DNA of 64,000 bases from assembly GCA_963842455.1 (NCBI GenBank), contig CAWJHE010000011.1, forward strand, positions 62,001 through 126,000, read 5' to 3'. A program made the position numbers and the translations under genes. Of the stretch, positions 56,851 to 64,000 are shown piece by piece. This DNA comes from CAWJHE01 sp963842455. GTDB lineage: Bacteria > Chloroflexota > Anaerolineae > Anaerolineales > UBA4823. Below the pieces are notes generated by a model. That model searched no databases and was not told where the DNA came from. It worked only from the letters and a program-made list of their open reading frames with translations. Within the stretch, counting starts at the first letter, position 1. Every line of letters starts with the position of its first letter.

Positions 56851-57545
56851 ACGCGCTCCAATAACTCAATGCCATGATGGCCTGCAACAATAACCTTGCT
56901 AGCCATATTCAAGAAGAGACCATGCTCAATCACCCCAGGTCTATCCGAAAGAATTCGAGCTAACTGAGCAGGATCTTCGATCCCTTGCCTGAACCAGCAG
57001 CGTGCCAGGTAGTTTCCATTATCTGTAACGGCTGGTGTACCGTCATCCTGCAACCATAATTCAGCCTCGCAGCCTAAACTACTCAACCAGCGGACCGTAG
57101 CTGCTGCCTCAAATGGTGTGATTTCGACCGGCAGAGGTACCTTTTCGCCCAGGCGTGATACCAGCTTGGCTTCATCCACCACAATAATCAGGCGCTCAGC
57201 ATGAATCTCTACCATTTTTTCGCGTAATAACGCCTTACCTAAACCCTTGATCAAGTTCAACTCAGGGTCTACTTCATCAGCCCCATCCACCGCCAGGTCA
57301 AGATGCGGGTGTTCGCTCAAGCGGATGACCGGTATACCTAGCCGGCGCGCCTGGTTCTCGGTCGCTTGCGAGGTCGGGACGCCGGAAACATCAGCAAGCT
57401 CACCATTCTGCAGCGCTTCACCCAAGTAGTTAATGAAATGAGCCGTAGTACGGCCAGTTCCAAGACCCAGCAACATACCACTTTTTACATCTTCAAGAGC
57501 TTTTTGGGCAGCCAATTTTCTGAGATCATCCAGGTAATTTTCCAT
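56847..57545 (-). CDS. rpiA: Ribose-5-phosphate isomerase A
   Basis: The 232-residue enzyme has the family motifs LGLGTGRTTAHFI, DLAVDGADEVDPELNLIKG and GKALLREK. It interconverts ribose-5-phosphate and ribulose-5-phosphate and is translationally coupled to rpe. Confidence 0.95.
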   Translation of the reverse strand: MENYLDDLRKLAAQKALEDVKSGMLLGLGTGRTTAHFINYLGEALQNGELADVSGVPTSQATENQARRLGIPVIRLSEHPHLDLAVDGADEVDPELNLIKGLGKALLREKMVEIHAERLIIVVDEAKLVSRLGEKVPLPVEITPFEAAATVRWLSSLGCEAELWLQDDGTPAVTDNGNYLARCWFRQGIEDPAQLARILSDRPGVIEHGLFLNMASKVIVAGHHGIELLERV

Positions 57546-57830
57546 ACCTTATTGTACTACGGGCCTCAAAATCCAGAGCACAATCAGGCCATGACCTCGA
57601 TATTCAACCATTCAACGCCTCAATCTCCGCTTGCATGTCTGTAAGTAAGTAACGAGCAGTATGTCTATACACCTTACAAAAATTCAAACCCCGTAAACGC
57701 ATAATAAAATATAATCTTTTTATATTCAGCAATATGATTTGCATTATACATTAAATGTTTTGATGGTATAGCAATAGATACATTTAATATTGCGAAATTT
57801 AGCGATCTCAATCGAGAAAAGAGGAAACAC

Positions 57831-59999
57831 ATGAATCATCGCATGTTGCGTACACACAGCCCGGTCAAGAAATTTCGGCTTTTGATCATCACGCTGTTGG
57901 CAATGACATCCATTTTTTCTGGACCAGCGGCGCCTGCCATGGCTGCGAAACCAACCAAAACCCCCGTATCTATCCCGGCTGTTTCTATCAATTATCAAAT
58001 CCATGTCAACCAGGACGGGATGTACCGGGTAGCTTATGAAGACCTGAAGGCAGCTGGGTTGGATTTAGCAGGCATCAGACCTGCGGATATTGCCCTGACA
58101 AAACTAGGCGCCTCTGTTCCCATCAATGTCAGCAGTGATCGCACCTTGGGTCCAGGGTCTTATTTAGAATTCTACGGACAAGCTCTGGATACTATATATA
58201 CGGATACAAACATCTATCAAATACAAATCAATCGAAGATTAGCCAGCCGGATCAGCAAAGTTGATGCCACGCCAGACAACGAGGCGCCAACCACCTATTA
58301 CCTGGAGAGTCTGCGTTACGATCCAAATCTTGCATATAACGTGGCCTCTCCCACCGATGATCCCTGGTATTATGCCACCATGCTTACCAACACAACTGCA
58401 AAGAGCTGGAATTATTCGATTGAATTCGACCAGTTTCAACCCGGGGTTGCCCCAGTATCTTTGTCGGTAGATGTCTATGGAGGAAACGATGCATTCCAAA
58501 GACCCGATCATCATGTACAGATCCAGTTGAATAACCAAACGATCGCTGACTTAACCTTTGATGGCATCACTGCGCAAACCCTGGTTGCCAACGATGTGCC
58601 CGCACTTCCCAGCGTCAACACCTTGACCATTACGCTTCCTGGAGATACTGGCGCCAGCAGCGATTCCATATTCTTAGAGGGTTATTCTATCTCCTACCCA
58701 CGATCTCTGGTTGCAAAACAAGGACGACTGGAGTTCAACGCCTCTGGCAAGGTTCTAAAAGTTGGTGGTTTGGATTCACCCAATGCAATCGTATACCGCC
58801 TGGAAGAAGGCTTACCAGTACTTCTAAGCGGTGTGACAATCATCGATGAAGGAGATACATATTCCGCCGCATTCGCCGGAACATCCAACCCAGCCAAGTA
58901 CTGGGTCTCTACTGATACTGGTTTACTGCGAGCCAAAATCATTCCAGGTAGACCGCAGGCAGATATCAGCAACGGCATCGCCGACTATCTCATGATCTCC
59001 CATCCAGAATTCATCTCAGGACTCGATCCTTTGGTGCAAGCTCGCACGTTGCAAGGATATACGGTGCGGGTTGTCAATGTGGAAGATATCTATGCTCAAT
59101 ACAGTCATAGCATTTTCGATCCGCAAGCTATTAAGGATTATATTTACCATGCTTACCACAACATGGGCACGCGCTATGTCCTGCTGGTAGGGGGCGATAC
59201 GTATGATTACCGCAATTACCTGGGTTTGGGAGCAAGGAGTTTCATACCTACTTTTTATACTGCGGTGGACCGCACAGCGATGTACTCTCCGGTGGACCCC
59301 CTGTACGCTGACATCAATGACGATCGAGTACCCGACCTGGCACTGGGTCGCTTCCCGGTGCGCGACCTGGAGCAGCTCAACGCTATCATTGCCAAGACCC
59401 TGGCATTCCAGAACGACGCTTATCCTTACACATCGATCTTCTCCTCCGATTTATATTTTTCTAAGTACTCGGATGCCTGGGCTACCCTGCTACCAGAAGG
59501 TTGGAGCAAACAATTCGCCAATCTGGACCAGCTGCCCACCGATACAGCCAAAACTGTCCTCGTAGACAATATGAATATGGGTACAGCCCTGGTCAACTAT
59601 TTTGGCCATTCAACCACCACCACCTGGACATCCAGGGGCTTGTTCTCCGTAAACGACGTACCAGTGCTCAACAACCAGGGCAAACCCTTCATTGTCGCCC
59701 AATACGGCTGCTGGAACACTTATTTCGTGAACCCGCTCCAGGATTCGCTGGGACAGCAGTTCTTATTTGCTGATGATCGCGGCGCCGCAGCGGTGTTGGG
59801 GTCTTCAACCAATAATTATCTGGATTCACAAAACTACCTGGGACAATACCTCACCCCCAACCTGGCATCTCCAGGTATGACGATTGGTCAAGCGCTCCTT
59901 TCCGCAAAGCAAAACATGGCAGCTGCGCTCCCTTACCGCGCTGAAATCCATTTGGGTTGGACCATTCTGGGCGATCCTACCATTATCTTGACTCCATAA
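57831..59999 (+). CDS. Secreted gingipain-like cysteine peptidase (C25 family)
   Basis: The 722-residue protein has a signal peptide (about residues 15-42), an N-terminal beta-rich region and a C25 catalytic domain (about 385-720). The dyad is His in YFGHSTTTTW and Cys in QYGCWNTYF. Pro/Leu-rich sorting tails of Bacteroidetes gingipains are absent: the protein ends soon after the catalytic domain (TILGDPTIILTP). It probably cleaves extracellular proteins. A terminator follows. Confidence 0.85.
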   Translation: MNHRMLRTHSPVKKFRLLIITLLAMTSIFSGPAAPAMAAKPTKTPVSIPAVSINYQIHVNQDGMYRVAYEDLKAAGLDLAGIRPADIALTKLGASVPINVSSDRTLGPGSYLEFYGQALDTIYTDTNIYQIQINRRLASRISKVDATPDNEAPTTYYLESLRYDPNLAYNVASPTDDPWYYATMLTNTTAKSWNYSIEFDQFQPGVAPVSLSVDVYGGNDAFQRPDHHVQIQLNNQTIADLTFDGITAQTLVANDVPALPSVNTLTITLPGDTGASSDSIFLEGYSISYPRSLVAKQGRLEFNASGKVLKVGGLDSPNAIVYRLEEGLPVLLSGVTIIDEGDTYSAAFAGTSNPAKYWVSTDTGLLRAKIIPGRPQADISNGIADYLMISHPEFISGLDPLVQARTLQGYTVRVVNVEDIYAQYSHSIFDPQAIKDYIYHAYHNMGTRYVLLVGGDTYDYRNYLGLGARSFIPTFYTAVDRTAMYSPVDPLYADINDDRVPDLALGRFPVRDLEQLNAIIAKTLAFQNDAYPYTSIFSSDLYFSKYSDAWATLLPEGWSKQFANLDQLPTDTAKTVLVDNMNMGTALVNYFGHSTTTTWTSRGLFSVNDVPVLNNQGKPFIVAQYGCWNTYFVNPLQDSLGQQFLFADDRGAAAVLGSSTNNYLDSQNYLGQYLTPNLASPGMTIGQALLSAKQNMAAALPYRAEIHLGWTILGDPTIILTP

Positions 60000-60054
60000 T
60001 CAGTTCATCAGCCAAACCGGCACAATTGTGCTGGAAAATCAAACACAACTTCAC

Positions 60055-60084
60055 AAAACCGCCTGCTAAAAGATAGGCGGTTTT
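60055..60084 (+). terminator. Terminator of the C25 peptidase gene
   Basis: AAAACCGCCT and AGGCGGTTTT form a 10-bp stem with a 10-nt loop. Confidence 0.85.
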
Positions 60085-60249
60085 ATCTATTAAAGATGGT
60101 GCAGGTATCTGTTTACAAAGCCTCTATCCCCAAGTAAGATATAAACAGTTCAGGTTCCTACAGACCAGTTTTTCTGAGAGAGCCTGTTTAAGATGGCAAA
60201 GAAAGAGCAAAGGAAAATGTAATTAGCGAGAAGATTATATTAAAAGCCT

Positions 60250-60277
60250 TTCATAATAGCGTAAAATTGATTATAAT
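60250..60277 (+). promoter_or_regulatory. Promoter 1, upstream of c-di-GMP riboswitch
   Basis: TTCATA (60250-60255), 16 nt, TATAAT (60272-60277). The equivalent copy at 62679 has the same spacing. The 60085-60249 stretch before it holds no recognised feature. Confidence 0.75.
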
Positions 60278-60334
60278 AAAATAGTACTATAGTAGGATAT
60301 CGTTGGGCGTGACGATCATGCTACTCTCGAAAAA

Positions 60335-60407
60335 GGCAAACCCATCGTGAGGTGGGGACGCAAAACCCAGGATCTGAAAATCTCAGACAGCCAGGTTGCC
60401 GAAGGGG
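60335..60407 (+). promoter_or_regulatory. Cyclic-di-GMP-I (GEMM) riboswitch, copy 1
   Basis: The consensus is seen in order: GGCAAACC, stem CATC/GGTG closed by GUGA tetraloop, GGGACGCAAAACCC, stem TCTGA/TCAGA, and GGTTGCC pairing back to GGCAAACC with one bulged A. Copy 2 keeps every element but changes TCTGA/TCAGA to TCTGT/ACAGA, a compensatory pair, and the loop to GCGA. A hairpin AGTAG...CTACT at 60291-60325 precedes both copies. It should bind cyclic-di-GMP and control the surface-protein gene at 60650. The 240-nt stretch after it (60408-60649) holds a 7-bp stem at 60474-60490 and no clear terminator. Confidence 0.88.
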
Positions 60408-60649
60408 ATGATACAGGCAGTCCAAAGGATTCAGCAGACAGCTTTTCAGGCACTTAAAATTGAAGTTTATAAGGGTTACTCATAGTAGCCATCATCGCAT
60501 TTATCAGCAAAAACCAGGCCAGGTATTGGCGCAATTCTTTGCCAGATACAGGCAATCCACTCAAATGATAAGGCAGCCTGGTGGATGAACAAGGACTTCG
60601 TAATTAATCAGCAATTTATATCAGGAACTGAATTCGACAGGAGGACCAC

Positions 60650-62266
60650 ATGAAACACAGATTTTTCGCAGTGATGGGTACACTTATCCTAACATTAGCC
60701 ATAGCCGGTATTGCCTATGCTTTCTCGGCAACCACCGTTGACGGCATCTGGGGCTTAATTGATGATGGCGGAGGCGCAACTTATGACACCTGGGCAACAG
60801 GTAATGGAGATAGCCCCAATTTCACAGACGGAGATTCAGCGGACAGAGTAACTGTCCAAAACCGGATACTACTAGATGAGAACCAGGTGCGTTATGGTTC
60901 TAGTAGTTCAAATTATGAATCTAGTTTTGGTAGTAAGAGTGGTTTTGGGTTTGACGGTAACAACAGCATTGGAACGATAACCCCGAATTTACCATTCTAC
61001 CTTGGAGAATTCACTCATTACAATAACCCAATTTATTCCAGCAACAGTTTTAACTATGTTGACCTGGGTGTGACCGTTACCGGTGTTCAATGTGCGGATG
61101 GCAGCACACCGACTGAAGGCAGTACTTTCACCTTCACCTACCGTTTCTTACTGGACGAAACCTCAAACACAGCGGGGACTTGTGTATATCCTGGAACATC
61201 AATCTGTCCAGATAAGGTGACTGTTGACGACAGCGGCCTGACTCCCTCCACCTTCACCTGTGTAGAAAACTCTATTCCTGTCCAATACACAGTCCAGGTC
61301 TTGGGTTTTGCTGACTCGCCCACCAACGCCAATGGCGGCTGTTTATCTGCTTCACCTCCGTCCACAACCACCGACGAATTCATCACAGAAGAACAAACCG
61401 ACAATTATGCCTGCCTGTGGGCGCAAGTCACCAAATATGAGCCGCCAGTTGATTTAACCGTGACGAAAAGCGATGATGGGCAGTCAAAGTACCTTTACGA
61501 GCCATTCTGGTTTGACATTAATGTTCAATCGGTTGGCGTGGCCGGTCGAGTTGCCCAAAACGTGGTCGTTACAGACCAGCTCGATCCCTGGCTGGAGTAC
61601 CTGGGCGACGAACCCGGTTATGGTTACATCATTACACCGAGTGAGTTCGCATCCAAAACCTGTACATGGCAGGATGATAACAGTGACGGTCTGGGTGGTA
61701 CGGTAACCTGCAATCTTGGCGCTGTAGACCAAGGGGATAGCATTACCATCTCGCTACCGGTGCGTGCAGTTGAGGGCGTACCGCTTGGTGGGCTCACTGA
61801 GAATGGCGTATGCCAGCAGAATGTTAACGACAGCATCGATGTCTGCAACCTGGTTTCGGTTACAACCACCACCTTTGAACAAGACCTGTCGGACAATTCG
61901 GACTCAGAACCCAAGAATATTGTCTACCCGACTGCTGTAGATGTCGGCTTATTGGAAGCCGAAGCCCAAACCACCTCCATCCTGGTCAGCTGGGAAACCT
62001 TCAACGAAATGGATATCCAGGGCTTCAACCTGTACCGCACCACCAACCCTGACGGTACCGGGCTTGAAAAGCTCAATCCAGATTTGATTGCCACAAAATA
62101 CGAGGGTTCCAGTGGTATATATGAATACACTGATCAAACCGCACTGTTCGGCGTAACTTACTACTACAAGTTAGAGGTGATTTATTTCACTCCAAAAACT
62201 GAGTGGCTAGATGCAGTATCCTCTACGCTATATTACCGCTTATTCATGCCGATGACGATTAAATAG
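60650..62266 (+). CDS. Secreted DUF11/fibronectin-III-like surface protein
   Basis: The 538-residue protein has a signal peptide (about residues 5-24), a Thr/Ser/Asp-rich beta domain, a DUF11 domain (about 275-415, starting VDLTVTKSDDGQSKYLYEPF), and a C-terminal fibronectin-III-like domain (about 430-520). It ends RLFMPMTIK, like the Pro/Met-Leu-rich endings seen in many Chloroflexota secreted proteins. It is probably an adhesin or envelope protein. AGGAGG precedes the start. A c-di-GMP riboswitch lies in its leader, so expression should follow the second-messenger level. Confidence 0.8.
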   Translation: MKHRFFAVMGTLILTLAIAGIAYAFSATTVDGIWGLIDDGGGATYDTWATGNGDSPNFTDGDSADRVTVQNRILLDENQVRYGSSSSNYESSFGSKSGFGFDGNNSIGTITPNLPFYLGEFTHYNNPIYSSNSFNYVDLGVTVTGVQCADGSTPTEGSTFTFTYRFLLDETSNTAGTCVYPGTSICPDKVTVDDSGLTPSTFTCVENSIPVQYTVQVLGFADSPTNANGGCLSASPPSTTTDEFITEEQTDNYACLWAQVTKYEPPVDLTVTKSDDGQSKYLYEPFWFDINVQSVGVAGRVAQNVVVTDQLDPWLEYLGDEPGYGYIITPSEFASKTCTWQDDNSDGLGGTVTCNLGAVDQGDSITISLPVRAVEGVPLGGLTENGVCQQNVNDSIDVCNLVSVTTTTFEQDLSDNSDSEPKNIVYPTAVDVGLLEAEAQTTSILVSWETFNEMDIQGFNLYRTTNPDGTGLEKLNPDLIATKYEGSSGIYEYTDQTALFGVTYYYKLEVIYFTPKTEWLDAVSSTLYYRLFMPMTIK

Positions 62267-62326
62267 CGAAAGCCGCATCTCACCTTGGAATACTAGAAGA
62301 AAATTTGGTTTTGATTAGAAAGATTA

Positions 62327-62360
62327 GGCTGTCCAAAAAAGAAAACTTTTTTGGACAGCC
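62327..62360 (+). terminator. Hairpin after the first DUF11 gene
   Basis: GGCTGTCCAAAAAA and TTTTTTGGACAGCC form a perfect 14-bp stem, with its A/T ends replacing a free T-run. The stretch 62361-62660 has short degenerate frames only, with no supported gene. Confidence 0.7.
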
Positions 62361-62678
62361 ATTTGCATGCAATGAAGGTGAATTCTTATGTCCAGATGGA
62401 CTTATATCCACGAGGACTTTTGCACTCGGCTCAATCCAATAAATGGAAAAAACCCTAAGAACTAACCATTTACACAAATGTGCTCTCAGACTTCAAACAA
62501 ATCGACAATAGCACCGAACAAAAATTAGTCGGATTTACCATGCTTAAATGGTTCATGTCGCCGTTTACAAGAATCCCCACACCAGATATGATAGAAGCAA
62601 TAAATAAAGTTGATTAGATAGATTTAGCAGCTCATTTACATCAGGGAAGCTGGATATTGGACACAACAAATAAAACAC

Positions 62679-62706
62679 TTGATATTAACTGGAAATCAAC
62701 TATAAT
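62679..62706 (+). promoter_or_regulatory. Promoter 2, upstream of c-di-GMP riboswitch
   Basis: TTGATA (62679-62684), 16 nt, TATAAT (62701-62706), near-consensus. Confidence 0.8.
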
Positions 62707-62763
62707 ACAATAGTACAAAAGTAGGATGTCGTTGGGCGTGACGATCATGCTACTCTCGAAAAA

Positions 62764-62837
62764 GGCAAACCCATCGCGAGGTGGGGACGCAAAACCCAAG
62801 GGTCTGTAAATCACAGACAGCCAGGTTGCCGAAGGGG
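62764..62837 (+). promoter_or_regulatory. Cyclic-di-GMP-I (GEMM) riboswitch, copy 2
   Basis: The element order is as in copy 1: GGCAAACC, CATC-GCGA-GGTG, GGGACGCAAAACCC, TCTGT/ACAGA stem, GGTTGCCGAAGGGG. The upstream hairpin with TGGGCGTG loop is repeated (62720-62754). It lies in the leader of the partial DUF11 gene at 63020. The 180 nt between riboswitch and start (62838-63019) shows no gene. Confidence 0.88.
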
Positions 62838-63019
62838 ATCAGTTAAGCGGCACGCAATTAGCCATAAGAACCGGACGAAGTTTACCAAGATTTAATGTTG
62901 GTTTTAATCAGGACGCATCTCACAGAATCGTTCGATGGTTAATTCGTGTTATCAGAATAGAAACTGGCAAATACAAAGCGGTTGGGGAGAACAATTTTCC
63001 ACAAGTAGAGGAGGGCACG

Positions 63020-64000
63020 ATGAATTGGAATAAACAAGCAACTTTATATGGATTGATGATTGTAGTATTACTCATGGGTGCGCTGGCTGGATATGGGGTA
63101 CAGCCTGCGCAGGCAGATGGTGGGGCTTATAGTTTAGCTTTTTCTGCAGCAGACCCTTTATTATATATCCCCCCGGTACCACTCCCAGAATTCCATCCAC
63201 CGGTTGTTGGCGGTAGATATAATGGCGAAGGGTTAATTCCAGGAGCCTGGTACACCCAGCCTGGCGGTTCAAAGACTTCAGTTGAATCCCTTAATCCTCG
63301 AGAGATGGCGCTTTGCCAGATTGTTCCATTTGAAATCCAAATTACGGCAGGTGTAGGGGCAGAAGCCATAGATGAACCAATTACTTTCGTTGCTGGCTGG
63401 AATATTGATACAACCAATAATAGTCCATTTGGCTATGACCCTGCTTATGGTGTTTATTCTGCTTTTATTGACACGGGTGATGGGAGTCATAATGACCCTG
63501 GTGGAGATGCCACAGTTTCCTACACATGGTCGGTCGTAGGGGATGAAATTCAGGGTGTCTTTGATGTATTCGGTCTTGATACAGGAGATGTTGTCGTTGT
63601 AGAACCCTGGCTGGTATTGGATTGCACTCTTCCGGATAAGGTCGGTGGAAATGTTCAGAGTCGTCTAATCTCAGCATCTACCAATACCGGAGACGCCATT
63701 AGCACTGGCAACCAAACGGTTCCATTGTTACAAGTTGGCCAATTTACCTCTGTTGCTGTTGATCTGAATGTAACAAAAGTCGACGATAATCTCTCCAAGT
63801 ATTTATATGAACCGTTCTACTATGACATAACTGTAAGTTTTCCCCTAAACGGTCTGGAGGATACGATTGCGAATAATGTGCTCGTGATCGACACGCTTGA
63901 TCCCTGGCTTGATTATCTCAGTGATGATCCCATCAGCATCGACCCAAGCTTCGGATATGAAATTGTTCCTGCCTACAATCGCACATGTACATGGGTAGAT
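63020..64000 (+). CDS. Second DUF11 surface protein, N-terminal part (runs off the right edge)
   Basis: An open frame from ATG 63020 (AGGAGG upstream) continues 327 codons to the edge. It has a signal peptide (about residues 8-32), a beta-rich domain, and a DUF11 domain starting VDLNVTKVDDNLSKYLYEPF. That segment closely parallels VDLTVTKSDDGQSKYLYEPF in the gene at 60650, so the two are paralogues. Its own riboswitch suggests the gene and its leader were duplicated together. Confidence 0.8.
   Translation, partial: MNWNKQATLYGLMIVVLLMGALAGYGVQPAQADGGAYSLAFSAADPLLYIPPVPLPEFHPPVVGGRYNGEGLIPGAWYTQPGGSKTSVESLNPREMALCQIVPFEIQITAGVGAEAIDEPITFVAGWNIDTTNNSPFGYDPAYGVYSAFIDTGDGSHNDPGGDATVSYTWSVVGDEIQGVFDVFGLDTGDVVVVEPWLVLDCTLPDKVGGNVQSRLISASTNTGDAISTGNQTVPLLQVGQFTSVAVDLNVTKVDDNLSKYLYEPFYYDITVSFPLNGLEDTIANNVLVIDTLDPWLDYLSDDPISIDPSFGYEIVPAYNRTCTWVD

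Noticed and set aside
62361..62660. Short frames between the first DUF11 hairpin and promoter 2, such as one ending IPTPDMIEAINKVD
   Set aside because: No start or ribosome-binding site and no single base change joins the pieces. It could be a gene remnant, but it cannot be supported.
1..64000. CRISPR arrays, insertion sequences or prophage genes
   Set aside because: No regularly spaced repeats, transposase, integrase or phage proteins were seen.

Overview
The window reads as part of an anaerobic, sulfur-respiring bacterium, most likely a member of Chloroflexota (Anaerolineae-like). The evidence is gene content and style only: a complete reductive-type dissimilatory sulfite reductase locus, a Tat-exported polysulfide/thiosulfate reductase-like complex, an Mrp antiporter, and long secreted DUF11 and C25-type proteins of the kind common in that phylum. 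No rRNA or tRNA gene, CRISPR array or transposase was seen. No sat, aprBA or selenocysteine-machinery gene lies in the window, so the sequence alone supports sulfite/thiosulfate-type respiration rather than full sulfate reduction.

Layout. 1-4.2 kb: a partial unknown gene, a thioredoxin-TPR protein, a structured RNA candidate, aspS with a possible leader attenuator, and an XRE-cupin regulator. 4.4-10.6 kb (+): an ArsR regulator, a triheme cytochrome, a two-gene YeeE/YedE (TsuA-like) transporter, and a three-subunit molybdopterin oxidoreductase. The second transporter gene has an in-frame UGA exactly where its family has the conserved Cys of the CPGT motif, followed by a SECIS-like hairpin, so it is probably a selenoprotein. 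10.9-15.4 kb: an SLC13 permease, TerC and an aminotransferase. 15.5-21.5 kb (-): mrp operon with an MrpA-MrpB fusion. 21.7-24.0 kb (+): siroheme synthesis (precorrin-2 dehydrogenase, and SUMT fused to HemD). 24.0-28.4 kb (+): a histidine kinase/NarL regulator pair and a formylglycine-generating-enzyme-like protein.

29.3-48.9 kb (-) is the centrepiece: about 19.6 kb of co-oriented genes. In order of transcription they are a 32-residue membrane peptide, a YeiH-type transporter, dsrA, dsrB, dsrD, dsrC, dsrM, dsrK, a diheme DsrJ-like cytochrome, a Rieske protein, a monoheme cytochrome, a QrcB-like molybdopterin-family protein that lacks the metal-ligand residue, a four-cluster ferredoxin subunit (QrcC/DsrO-like), an NrfD subunit (QrcD/DsrP-like), a 46-residue membrane peptide, an alpha-solenoid cytochrome, a ferredoxin, dsrN, hemA, and a second DsrM/DsrK-like pair. 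This merges the DsrMKJOP and Qrc plans and adds a Rieske protein. I infer an electron-transfer machine linking periplasmic or quinone electrons to DsrAB/DsrC, with siroheme supply and amidation encoded in the same block.

49.4-57.5 kb holds housekeeping and accessory genes (Ca2+-type ATPase, radical SAM, Ser/Thr kinase, HEAT-repeat protein, MscL, Rpe, RpiA). 57.8-64 kb encodes secreted proteins: a gingipain-like C25 peptidase and two paralogous DUF11 surface proteins. Each DUF11 gene is preceded by the same module of sigma70-type promoter, conserved hairpin and cyclic-di-GMP-I (GEMM) riboswitch.

Quality note: six otherwise intact genes, including dsrA, are each broken by exactly one extra base in a 3-4 nt homopolymer. 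All six are restored by removing one base, which points to sequencing or assembly error rather than gene decay.
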